A DNA stretch of 64,000 nucleotides from an uncultured Pelagibacteraceae bacterium (GTDB lineage Bacteria; Pseudomonadota; Alphaproteobacteria; Pelagibacterales; Pelagibacteraceae): assembly GCA_902579115.1 (NCBI GenBank), contig CACHFP010000005.1:1-64000 (forward strand), written 5' to 3'. Numbering within the stretch: position 1 is the stretch's first letter; each line of letters starts with the position of its first letter. A program made the translations under genes and the position numbers. The notes beneath the pieces are model-generated. The model saw only the letters and a list, made by a program, of their open reading frames with translations. It did not search any database and was not told where the DNA came from. This document shows positions 50,881-59,744 of the stretch, one piece after another.

Positions 50881-51951
50881 TTAAAAACATACTAAGTGGT
50901 CAATATAAATCGGAGATTTTACGCCGAATTGTTCGGATTTTTCGTGTTGGTGGATATGATGGGAGTGAACAAATACTGGTAAATGCTCCCCTTTTTTTGT
51001 TTTAAGAGTATATATAAAATTAGTTCCTCTAAACTTTCTGTCTACTACCTCTAATTTTAATTTACTTTGATCATCATGGATTAAATCCTCGGGTTGTAAG
51101 AGAAGTTTGACTTTAGAACCTGATGGGAAATTATTTGAAAGCTTTCCCCTGATTTCACCTAATTCATCATGTTTAAGTCTGTGAACTGCACACTCGCTAT
51201 CGACAACCTGAACGTCGATAAAAATCCCTTTGTTTAAAAAATTCGCAACATCAATTGAATTTGGCTCGTGATGTACATTATATGGAATATCGTACTGTTT
51301 TAGTTCCTGGTCTAAAATAATTCCACATTTATCGGCCATTGAAAAAGCTTCGTATGAGTCATGAGTTACTATTATGGTTGTTAAATTTATTCTTTTTAAA
51401 AGTTTTTTAACAGAAACCTGAATTTCTTCCTTAAGACTTTGATCTATATTTGAGAATGGTTCATCTAACAATAATAAATCAGGTTTGGACATTAAAGATC
51501 TAGCTAATGAAACACGTTGAGCCTCCCCTGCACTTATTTGATGAGGATATTTTTCTAATATGGGTTCAATTCTCAATAATTTAATTATTTCTTTAGCGTC
51601 CACATTTGAACCATGTCCATTAGATCTTTTTTCTCCAAAATTAATATTATCAATTACTTTATAATTAGGAAAAAGAGAATTATCTTGAAAAGAAAGAGCT
51701 ACACTTCTTTTTTCAGGTTCAATATGAATTTTTTCAGAAGCTAAAATTTTGTCTCTAAGTTTTATTTTACCTTTGCTAAGTTTTTGTAAACCTGCAATAG
51801 TTCTTAATATAGTGGTTTTGCCTATTCCAGAAGGACCCAGCAAAGAAACTATCTCTCCTTGTTTTTCTATGACTAAATTTACATTATTTACTTTGTTTTT
51901 TTCACTAGCAGTAAAGTTTCCGTTCTGAATCTCAAAAAAATTTTCAGGCAT
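50881..51951 (-). CDS. Iron(III) ABC transporter ATP-binding protein (FbpC-like)
   Basis: LGPSGIGKTTILRTIAGLQ, ISAGEAQRVSLARSLMSKPDLLLLDEPFSNID; operon with fbpA/fbpB-like genes. Confidence 0.88.
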   Translation of the reverse strand: MPENFFEIQNGNFTASEKNKVNNVNLVIEKQGEIVSLLGPSGIGKTTILRTIAGLQKLSKGKIKLRDKILASEKIHIEPEKRSVALSFQDNSLFPNYKVIDNINFGEKRSNGHGSNVDAKEIIKLLRIEPILEKYPHQISAGEAQRVSLARSLMSKPDLLLLDEPFSNIDQSLKEEIQVSVKKLLKRINLTTIIVTHDSYEAFSMADKCGIILDQELKQYDIPYNVHHEPNSIDVANFLNKGIFIDVQVVDSECAVHRLKHDELGEIRGKLSNNFPSGSKVKLLLQPEDLIHDDQSKLKLEVVDRKFRGTNFIYTLKTKKGEHLPVFVHSHHIHQHEKSEQFGVKSPIYIDHLVCF

Positions 51952-51963
51952 AACTTAATTATA

Positions 51964-53580
51964 TTAATTTTTTTTAGAAAGTATATATCTAGATGATAGA
52001 AGTATCAAAATTGTAGACCAAAATATTAAAAAAAGAGACGGTAATGCAGCTGCTTCTAGAAGATCTTGAGAAGCATAGATATAAGCCTGAGTAGCAAATG
52101 TTTCAAAATTAAAAGGTCTCAAAATCATTGTCATAGGTAATTCTTTAATTACTTCCAGAGAAATCAATAAGACTATCAAAATTATATTAGTGCTTAAATA
52201 AGGAACATGAATTTTTAAAAATGTTTTTATCTTTGAGTAACCAAGAAGATAAGCGCTTTCATCAATTGAATTATTAATTTTTTCATAACTTGACTTTATT
52301 CCGTTAAAAGATAAAGAAAAAAATCTAATAAAATATGCTAATAATAATCCAAAAATCGATCCTATGAACAAACTCTTTGAACTTTTAAAATCAAAATTAT
52401 TTGTAAAAAAATCACTTAAGTTAGAAAAGAAAGTAATAAAGGCAACTGCTAGAATAACTCCTGGTATGGCATATCCAGAAATGGAAAAAGTTGTAAGGTA
52501 ATTTAGAATTTTGCTTTTTGATATTCTGCTTCCATAATTTATAAATAGAGAAACAATTACAATTAAGGCACTAGCTAATCCCACCAGCATCAAAGTATTT
52601 AAGTTAATTTTAAATATATCAATGTCTTGAATATATTTTGGAAATTTCACTGTCCAATAAATCATTTGAGAAACTGGAAAAATGAAACTCAATAAAAAAA
52701 TCAAAGAACAAATAGCAACTGGAATTATAGACTTTTTTCCAGTTAATTTAATTTTAGTAATTGACTTAAAACCCCGACCTGGTTGATGGTATTTTGCCTC
52801 TTGTCTTGAGTAAATTTCTATTGAAAAAAGTAAGAGGATAAAAATAAGTAATATAAAAGATATCTGATTGGCTGTATTTAAGTCATCAAAAGATAGCCAC
52901 GAGTTATAAATTCCAGTAGTCAATGTATTCACACTAAAAAATGATACAGTTCCAAAATCTGACAAGCATTCCATTGATACTAAAGCTAAACCTGCAATGA
53001 TTGCCGGTCTTGCTGAGGGCAAAACTATTCTTAAAAAAGTTTCCTTTGATGAAAGACCAAGATTTTTCCCTACTTCAATATAATTATTCGATTGATAATA
53101 AAATGATGCTCTCGTTAATACATAAACATATGGAAACAAAGAAAATGATATAGATATTATAGCTCCGATTAATCCATCTACTTTTGGAATAACTGTATTA
53201 TAATTATTTTCACCAAATATAAATGTTAATAATGAAAAAGCCGTTCCATAATTTTCAAAAAAAGCAATTATTGAAAATGCATAAATATAACCTGGAACTG
53301 CGAATGATAAAATCAGCGCCCAACTAAAAAAATTGGATAAAGGAAAATCATAAAAAGATATAAAGTATGCAGAAAAAATACCAAGAATAAAAGTAAAAAA
53401 AATTACAAATAATAAGATTGTTATTGAGTTAAAAATATAATCAAGCAAAAAAGTTTCTTTTAAAATATAGAAATAATTACTTGTTTCGTTAAAAAAACTA
53501 AAAAAAACTGTAACAATAGGCATAGCAACCACTGCAGCTACAATTAGTGATCCAAAAAACCATATATTATATTTTGTCAT
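51964..53580 (-). CDS. Iron(III) ABC transporter permease (FbpB-like, fused two-domain)
   Basis: Two EAA-type loops (VGKNLGLSSKETFLRIVLPSARPAIIAG; DESAYLLGYSKIKTFLKIHVPYL), 538 aa. Confidence 0.9.
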   Translation of the reverse strand: MTKYNIWFFGSLIVAAVVAMPIVTVFFSFFNETSNYFYILKETFLLDYIFNSITILLFVIFFTFILGIFSAYFISFYDFPLSNFFSWALILSFAVPGYIYAFSIIAFFENYGTAFSLLTFIFGENNYNTVIPKVDGLIGAIISISFSLFPYVYVLTRASFYYQSNNYIEVGKNLGLSSKETFLRIVLPSARPAIIAGLALVSMECLSDFGTVSFFSVNTLTTGIYNSWLSFDDLNTANQISFILLIFILLLFSIEIYSRQEAKYHQPGRGFKSITKIKLTGKKSIIPVAICSLIFLLSFIFPVSQMIYWTVKFPKYIQDIDIFKINLNTLMLVGLASALIVIVSLFINYGSRISKSKILNYLTTFSISGYAIPGVILAVAFITFFSNLSDFFTNNFDFKSSKSLFIGSIFGLLLAYFIRFFSLSFNGIKSSYEKINNSIDESAYLLGYSKIKTFLKIHVPYLSTNIILIVLLISLEVIKELPMTMILRPFNFETFATQAYIYASQDLLEAAALPSLFLIFWSTILILLSSRYILSKKN

Positions 53581-53605
53581 TAATTAATTTCGCTCACTTA
53601 TAAAG

Positions 53606-53661
53606 TTCTCTGGCTAAAGCGGCTTGAGTGTAGAATATAGCTAGCATTTAAAGCCAGAGAA
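53606..53661 (-). promoter_or_regulatory. 10-bp inverted repeat between mini-ORF/fbpA-like gene and fbpB-like gene
   Basis: ttctctggct (53606-53615) and agccagagaa (53652-53661), 36-nt spacer. Confidence 0.75.
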
Positions 53662-53676
53662 ATTGACGTCAAACTT

Positions 53677-53847
53677 TTAACCTTTTTTAAACATTGAGGA
53701 TACTATTACTTTTACTTCCTCAATTTTAATTTCAGAAACCTTTCTATTAGAGATTTTCTGCTCCATTTTTCTAGCTTCTAACATACAAGGTGAACAACCT
53801 GTTTTTAACTTATTCAAGTTAATTTCTTTTTTTATTGTTCGCCTCAT
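53677..53847 (-). CDS. Small CxxC-containing protein of unknown function in the iron transporter operon
   Basis: MRRTIKKEINLNKLKTGCSPCMLEARKMEQKISNRKVSEIKIEEVKVIVSSMFKKG; internal ATG at 53847 chosen because it starts just after the fbpA-like stop (53859); the ORF track start is 53868. Confidence 0.55.
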   Translation of the reverse strand: MRRTIKKEINLNKLKTGCSPCMLEARKMEQKISNRKVSEIKIEEVKVIVSSMFKKG

Positions 53848-53858
53848 ATAATTAACAA

Positions 53859-54878
53859 CTACTTCCAACCTGCTGCTGTCATTACTTCTAAAGCATCTGC
53901 TTGTCTTTTTCCGTAATTAACAACTTTTGTTTTTAGATCTTGTTTAAAATCCAATCCCATATTTACAACAAGTGGATGTGGAGACACACCTTTTATCATT
54001 GGATACTCAAAAGTATTATTTACAATATGATTTTGAGCTTCCTCACTTAATAAGAACTCAACTAATTTTATTGCATTAGCTTTATTCGGAGCGCCTTTTA
54101 CAAGTCCTGCACCACTAATATTCATATGAGTTCCTCTTCCATCTTGATTTGGAAAGAAAGGTTTTACTTTTTTAGCAGCAGCCTGCTGTTCTGGCCCTTT
54201 TTTTCCAGAAAGCATAAGTGCTAAGTAATAAGTGTTAGCTACAGCTATATCAGCTTCTCCTGCTGCAACAGCAAGTATCTGAGCTCGATCATTACCTTTA
54301 GGTGATCTAGCCATATTTGAAACCATACCTTTTGACCAATCAGCTATTTTACCTTTTCCATTATTTTTAATTAATGAAGCTACAAGTGATTGATTATAAA
54401 TATTGTTTGAAGCTCTAATTACTAATCTGCCTTTCCATTTAGGATCAGCTAAACTTTCATAAGTTAAACCAGCTAATTCTGCACCACTTACTCTTTCCGG
54501 AGCAAAATATACTATTCGGGCTCTCTTCGCTATACCAGTCCATTTTGATGTTCTGAAGTTACTTGGTACAGCAGATTTAATAGCTGCACTAGTAAGTCCC
54601 CCTTGAAGGTTAGCTTCAAAAGCACCTAGCCTTCCAGCATCTGCTGTAATGTATAGATCTGCTTGGCTATCGGCTCCCTCTTCGATTATCCTTTTTTCTA
54701 AAGCACCTGACTTTCCTGATACAACGTTTACTTTTATTCCTATTTTAGCAGTAAACTTTTCATAAAGTTGAACATCAGAGTCATAATGCCTTGCGCTAAA
54801 TATATTTACTTCATTTGCAAATAAACTTCCTGCAAATGCAACTAACAATAGATAGCTGATTAATAGTGTTTTTTTCAT
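53859..54878 (-). CDS. Iron(III) ABC transporter substrate-binding protein (FbpA-like)
   Basis: Signal peptide; VNIFSARHYDSDVQLYEKFTAKIGIKVNVVSGKSGALEKRI, QADLYITADAGRLG, NIYNQSLVASLI. Confidence 0.92.
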   Translation of the reverse strand: MKKTLLISYLLLVAFAGSLFANEVNIFSARHYDSDVQLYEKFTAKIGIKVNVVSGKSGALEKRIIEEGADSQADLYITADAGRLGAFEANLQGGLTSAAIKSAVPSNFRTSKWTGIAKRARIVYFAPERVSGAELAGLTYESLADPKWKGRLVIRASNNIYNQSLVASLIKNNGKGKIADWSKGMVSNMARSPKGNDRAQILAVAAGEADIAVANTYYLALMLSGKKGPEQQAAAKKVKPFFPNQDGRGTHMNISGAGLVKGAPNKANAIKLVEFLLSEEAQNHIVNNTFEYPMIKGVSPHPLVVNMGLDFKQDLKTKVVNYGKRQADALEVMTAAGWK

Positions 54879-54894
54879 TATTTCTCTCGTTTAT

Positions 54895-54909
54895 TGATAA
54901 TGATTATCA
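54895..54909. promoter_or_regulatory. Fur-box-like palindrome, copy 1 (TGATAATGATTATCA)
   Basis: 7-1-7 perfect palindrome matching the classical Fur-box core GATAATGATTATC; just upstream of the fbpA-like start. Confidence 0.88.
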
Positions 54910-54921
54910 TTTACAATATAT

Positions 54922-54936
54922 TGATAATGATTATCA
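54922..54936. promoter_or_regulatory. Fur-box-like palindrome, copy 2 (TGATAATGATTATCA)
   Basis: Identical 15-mer 27 bp from copy 1. Confidence 0.88.
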
Positions 54937-55007
54937 TTAACATAATTGACGCACTCTTAGTTCTTATAATCTGTTGATAACTTTAGTAAAATGGAGTTAA
55001 TAGAGAC

Positions 55008-55223
55008 ATGTTACAAATCAATCCGAAAAAATTTAAACAAATTCAAAATAAAGCTATTCCTTCTCCCTTAAGACCAAAATTTAGAAATAAAACTGAAACG
55101 AATATTTATTTTCTTTCCAAAAGAAAATTTCAAAGTGAAAAAAAACAGTCAATACTAAAGAGTATAAAAATAATCTCAGGAATTATTATTTTAGTAGTTG
55201 GTGGGTATTTTTTATCTAATTAA
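55008..55223 (+). CDS. Small single-TM protein of unknown function, divergent from the iron operon
   Basis: 71 aa; basic N-terminal half, C-terminal TM KIISGIIILVVGGYFLSN; start just beyond the Fur-box region. Confidence 0.55.
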   Translation: MLQINPKKFKQIQNKAIPSPLRPKFRNKTETNIYFLSKRKFQSEKKQSILKSIKIISGIIILVVGGYFLSN

Positions 55224-55992
55224 TTTTAGTTTTTACAGATCCCAATTTTTCAATTGTGCCTTTATATATACTTTTACTAAGGATTGGAACAACTCCTACT
55301 GACGAACCGGTAAAAACATAAAAATCTTTGTTATGTTTTATCTTATCTTTCTGAAGCTTTTTTAAAACAAATAATAAAGAATTCATAGGATTTACATAAA
55401 CAGTATTAGTATTGCCATTTACAAATTGTTTAGTCTTTAAATTAGAAATACTAGTTTTTAAGTTTTTTACATTATTATTTTTAAATTTTTTTTTTGGACC
55501 AATAACAAATTTTACATTAGCTCCAAAGTCGGAACATAAGTCTCCGAAACTTTTTATGCCTTTTTTCTTCTGTCTATAACCAACTACTTCAATACAAGGA
55601 GCAATGTAGTTAATAAATTTTTTCATATTATTTTTTGAAATTTTCTTTTTAAAATCAAAAAAGTTTTTTTTAAGAAGATAGCAAACTTCAAGCTCAATTC
55701 CTAAAGTATATTTATTTATTTTTACAGATTTATTATTTTTAAGTATATTGTGCTTATATACCGATGCATAGAATGGTTCTTTTTCCTTTAGTTTTTTGAT
55801 AACGGGAATACCTGTGCCCCCCGCTTTGAAACCTACAATTGGTTTTTTTATTTTACTCTCACATAATCTTCTTAATTTATCAGCATTCGGAAGTTTTTTT
55901 GTATATTTATTTGAAATCGGATTTATAATTTTACCGTTTAGAAATGCATAAACAAGTCTATTTGCAACTAAATTTAAATTTTTATCATTCAT
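55216..55992 (-). CDS. 2-keto-4-pentenoate hydratase-like protein (FAH superfamily)
   Basis: IVGFKAGGTGIPVIKKL, LGIELEVCYLLKK, APCIEVVGYRQ, VYVNPMNSLLFVLKKL. Confidence 0.7.
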   Translation of the reverse strand: MNDKNLNLVANRLVYAFLNGKIINPISNKYTKKLPNADKLRRLCESKIKKPIVGFKAGGTGIPVIKKLKEKEPFYASVYKHNILKNNKSVKINKYTLGIELEVCYLLKKNFFDFKKKISKNNMKKFINYIAPCIEVVGYRQKKKGIKSFGDLCSDFGANVKFVIGPKKKFKNNNVKNLKTSISNLKTKQFVNGNTNTVYVNPMNSLLFVLKKLQKDKIKHNKDFYVFTGSSVGVVPILSKSIYKGTIEKLGSVKTKIN

Positions 55993-57080
55993 TAAATATC
56001 ATCTCCTAAATAAATTCCTAATGAAAGAGCTGTTTCAACTAAAGAGTCTTTTCTCTCTACATTTTTATAAGTCTTTATTCCTTCATCAATAGGAACATCC
56101 ACCACTCTTCTATCTCTCCATGCAACCATTCGATCAAATTTTTTTTGATTTAATAAATCAACAGCGTAAACTCCAAACGCACTAGCCAATATTCTATCAC
56201 TTGCTGTTGGGGGTGCTCCTCTTTGAACGTGGCCAAGCGAAGTTACCCTACATTCAACATCTGTTTTTTTCATTAATTCCTGAGCTATATAATCTCCAAT
56301 ACCACCAAGTCTTTGTTCGCCATCCATATATTTGTTAACTACTCTTGAACCATCCTCTTTTTTTACGGCTTCTGCAACTATAATTAATGAATGTTGGATA
56401 TCATTTTTTTTCATAGAATTAAGTTTATTAATTATTCCATCTATAGAATATTTAATCTCTGGAATTAAAATAATATCAGCCCCACCTGCAATACCTGCAT
56501 TTAATGCTATGTGACCTGCATCTCGACCCATGACCTCAAGTACCATAGATCTTCTATGACTGGCCGCTGTAGACTGTAGATTATCCAATGCTTGAGTCGC
56601 AACATCTACAGCGGTGTGAAAGCCTATAGAACTTTCTGTCGCTCCTACATCGTTATCTATTGTTTTTGGGATAGCTACAATTTTCATATCACCGTCCTTT
56701 GCTAATTTTTTTAAAATTTGCATACTTCCGTCACCGCCGATGATTATTAAACCATCAAGTTTCATTGAATGATACCCCTCAATTATTTCTCTTGATTTAT
56801 CAACGTATTTGCCATCTTTAGTTGGAATTTTAAAAGGATTTCCTTTATTTGTGGATCCCAAAAAGGTGCCTCCTTGTCTTAATAAATATCCTCCAAAAGT
56901 TTTATGAGTTAGTTGCATAACATCTACTGGGCGTTTGATAAGGCCGGCTGTACCGTCTCTAATTCCATATACATCCATCTTATATTTATTTTTTGCTCTA
57001 TAAAATATTGATCTAATCGCTGCGTTTAGACCTCCACAATCACCTCCACTTGTTAAAATTCCTATTTTTTTATTGTTCAT
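55992..57080 (-). CDS. pfkA: 6-phosphofructokinase
   Basis: GILTSGGDCGGLNAAIRS, IIGGDGSMQ, IPKTIDNDVGATESSIGFHTA, VLEVMGRDAGHIAL. Confidence 0.94.
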   Translation of the reverse strand: MNNKKIGILTSGGDCGGLNAAIRSIFYRAKNKYKMDVYGIRDGTAGLIKRPVDVMQLTHKTFGGYLLRQGGTFLGSTNKGNPFKIPTKDGKYVDKSREIIEGYHSMKLDGLIIIGGDGSMQILKKLAKDGDMKIVAIPKTIDNDVGATESSIGFHTAVDVATQALDNLQSTAASHRRSMVLEVMGRDAGHIALNAGIAGGADIILIPEIKYSIDGIINKLNSMKKNDIQHSLIIVAEAVKKEDGSRVVNKYMDGEQRLGGIGDYIAQELMKKTDVECRVTSLGHVQRGAPPTASDRILASAFGVYAVDLLNQKKFDRMVAWRDRRVVDVPIDEGIKTYKNVERKDSLVETALSLGIYLGDDI

Positions 57081-57145
57081 TTAAATAAATTTTTCTTTAA
57101 TATTTTTTTTTAAGAGAAGTGGTGTTATAACATAAAAATCTCTTA

Positions 57146-58558
57146 ATGGAAAAAAAAGCAAAAATTATAGCCACTCTAGGTCCAGCGATTTACAGTAAAA
57201 ATAAGTTAAAAAAGCTAGTAGAGCTTGGTGTTGATGCTTTTAGAATAAACTTTAGTCATAACACTAGTGGAATTAGTAGAATTATTTCAAAAATTCGAAA
57301 AATTGAAAAAACAATTGATAAGAAATTATCCGTTATTGCCGATCTACAAGGGGTAAAATTAAGAATAGGTAAAGTTAAAAATGAAAATCAGAGAATTAAA
57401 TTTAACCAAAAATTTATATTTGATAGTAAAAAAAATCCTGGAGACTGTTTTAGAATTAATTTTCCTTATCCTGCAATTTTGAAAAAAATAAAAAAAGGTA
57501 ATAAAATTTTAATCGATGATGGAAAGTTTTTATTTACTGTTATTAGTAAAAAAGGTAACTCGATAATAACGAAATGTCGAACCCATAATTGTGTGATCAG
57601 AAGCAATAAAAGTTTTCATATTCCAAATTTAGATATGACTTTTAATAAATTAACTCAAAAAGATAAGAAAGATATAAAAACTGCAATTAAACTTGGTTGT
57701 AATTGGATCGCATTATCCTATTTACAAAATGAAAAATTGATTCTTGAAACTAGAAAATTAATAAAAAAAGACATGGGTATTATATCAAAAATAGAAAATA
57801 AACATGCGCTTAAAAATATAAAAAAAATTATTCAATCTACAGACTCAATTATGATCGCTCGAGGTGATTTAGCTGTTGATATTGGTCATAGTGAAGTACC
57901 AAAAGTTCAATTAAGTTTAATAAAAAAGTGTTCTCAATTTTCAAAATCCGTAATTGTAGCCACTCAGATGTTGGAGAGTATGATTGAGAATAATACAGCA
58001 ACCCGAGCTGAGGTAAATGATATCGCTACTGCAATCTTTCAAGGTGCGGATACTGTAATGTTATCAGCTGAGGCAGCAATTGGCAAATTTCCTACACAAG
58101 CTGTATCTACAATGACTGAAACGATACTTTCAACTGAAAAATATAAAAGAGAACACATTGAAGATTTTAAAAATTCTATAATTGCAAACAAAGATCCTGT
58201 AAAATCAATTCTTCTGTCTGTTAAAGATATGGCGTACAATTCAAATGTTAAAGCTATAATAGTATTTTCTAATTCTGGAAAATCAGCAAAGCTTGTTTCT
58301 GCCATGCGTCCTGCAGCAAAAATAGTGACGATTTCCCCAAATATAAATGTTTGCAGACAGGTTTCTCTTCTTTGGGGTGTTCAGTCCATTAATAGTAGAG
58401 ATGCTAATGGATGGAAAGATATGATGTCAATTTCTAAAGAAATTATAAAAAAGTTAAAATTTGTTAAAAAAAATGATTTTGTAGTCATCACAGCAGGTTT
58501 ACCTTTTGGAAAAGCTGGTATGACTAATATGGTTAGGCTTTATAAAGTGGGTTCTTAA
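57146..58558 (+). CDS. pyk: Pyruvate kinase
   Basis: KIIATLGPAIYSK, FRINFSHN, DLQGVKLRIG, IMIARGDLAVDIG, VATQMLESMI, ADTVMLSAEAAIGKFP. Confidence 0.96.
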   Translation: MEKKAKIIATLGPAIYSKNKLKKLVELGVDAFRINFSHNTSGISRIISKIRKIEKTIDKKLSVIADLQGVKLRIGKVKNENQRIKFNQKFIFDSKKNPGDCFRINFPYPAILKKIKKGNKILIDDGKFLFTVISKKGNSIITKCRTHNCVIRSNKSFHIPNLDMTFNKLTQKDKKDIKTAIKLGCNWIALSYLQNEKLILETRKLIKKDMGIISKIENKHALKNIKKIIQSTDSIMIARGDLAVDIGHSEVPKVQLSLIKKCSQFSKSVIVATQMLESMIENNTATRAEVNDIATAIFQGADTVMLSAEAAIGKFPTQAVSTMTETILSTEKYKREHIEDFKNSIIANKDPVKSILLSVKDMAYNSNVKAIIVFSNSGKSAKLVSAMRPAAKIVTISPNINVCRQVSLLWGVQSINSRDANGWKDMMSISKEIIKKLKFVKKNDFVVITAGLPFGKAGMTNMVRLYKVGS

Positions 58559-58731
58559 TGGAAGAAAGTTATAGTATCGACGAAATTTTATCAGCAGTTA
58601 GTGATCTTCAAAATATAAGAAGAGACCAGAATAAAAAAATTTCAAAAAAAACATCCATTAAAACTGAAAATTTAAATATTCCTAAGAATACACTAAGATT
58701 GATTGAAGAAGCTGAAAAATCTAAAATTTAA
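58558..58731 (+). CDS. 57-aa protein of unknown function, coupled to pyk (not in the supplied ORF track)
   Basis: Own translation: MEESYSIDEILSAVSDLQNIRRDQNKKISKKTSIKTENLNIPKNTLRLIEEAEKSKI*; ATG overlaps pyk stop (TAATG), stop overlaps gap stop. Confidence 0.6.
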   Translation: MEESYSIDEILSAVSDLQNIRRDQNKKISKKTSIKTENLNIPKNTLRLIEEAEKSKI

Positions 58732-59732
58732 ATTAAGCCAGATATTTGGATAGCTGTATCACACATCCTATTAGAAAATCCCCACTCGTTATCATACCAA
58801 GATAGAACTCTACTAAATTTTCCTTTGATAACTTGGGTTTGGGTCACATCAAATATCGAGCTATGAGGATTGTGATTAAAATCTTTTGATACTAAAGGTT
58901 TTTCGTTTACATCTAAAATTCCTTTTAACTCTCCTTTTGCAGCTTTTGACATAGCTTCATTTATACTTTCAGGTGTTGACTCTTTGTCAGTAACTAATGT
59001 TAGATCAATTAATGAAACATTTGGCGTAGGAACTCTTATAGCTGTGCCATCCAATTTACCTTTTAAACTCGGTAGTACTAAACTCATTGCTTTGGCTGCT
59101 CCTGTTGAAGTTGGTATCATTGCTCCTTCTGTAGAACGAGCTCTTCTTAAGTCTTTATGTAATGTATCTAAGAGTTTTTGATCACCTGTATAACTATGGA
59201 TTGTAGTCATATAACCATAGCTAATACCAAAAGTTTTTTCTAAAACCATTGCAACAGGTGCTAAGCAGTTTGTTGTACATGACCCGTTAGAAATAATATT
59301 GTGATCTTTTTTTAACTCTTTGCTGTTAACCCCTTGAACAATTGTAAAATCTACTTCTTTACCAGGGGCAGAAATAACTACTTTTTTCGCTCCTGCTTTA
59401 ATATGTTTTTCTGCTGATATTTTATCTAAAAATATACCTGTGCACTCTAATACGACATCAGCACCTACTTTTCCCCAGGGAATATTAGAGGGATCTCTTT
59501 CTGCAAAGACTCTGATTTCATGATTTGCAATTTTAAAACCATCCTTTGATATTTTTATGTCTTCCAGGATTATGCCATGTGTACTATCATATTTTATCAA
59601 GTGAGCATTTGTTTCAATCGATCCTAAATCATTAATTGCAACTACTTTTATCTTTTCTCGATAATTTTCTAATATAGCTCTTAAGATTAGTCTGCCAATT
59701 CTTCCAAAACCATTAATACCAACTTTAACCAT
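58728..59732 (-). CDS. gap: Glyceraldehyde-3-phosphate dehydrogenase
   Basis: KVGINGFGRIGRLILRA, ISNGSCTTNCLAPVA, RVPTPNVSLIDLTL, SWYDNEWGFSNRM. Confidence 0.97.
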   Translation of the reverse strand: MVKVGINGFGRIGRLILRAILENYREKIKVVAINDLGSIETNAHLIKYDSTHGIILEDIKISKDGFKIANHEIRVFAERDPSNIPWGKVGADVVLECTGIFLDKISAEKHIKAGAKKVVISAPGKEVDFTIVQGVNSKELKKDHNIISNGSCTTNCLAPVAMVLEKTFGISYGYMTTIHSYTGDQKLLDTLHKDLRRARSTEGAMIPTSTGAAKAMSLVLPSLKGKLDGTAIRVPTPNVSLIDLTLVTDKESTPESINEAMSKAAKGELKGILDVNEKPLVSKDFNHNPHSSIFDVTQTQVIKGKFSRVLSWYDNEWGFSNRMCDTAIQISGLI

Positions 59733-59744
59733 AATTTTCTCCTT

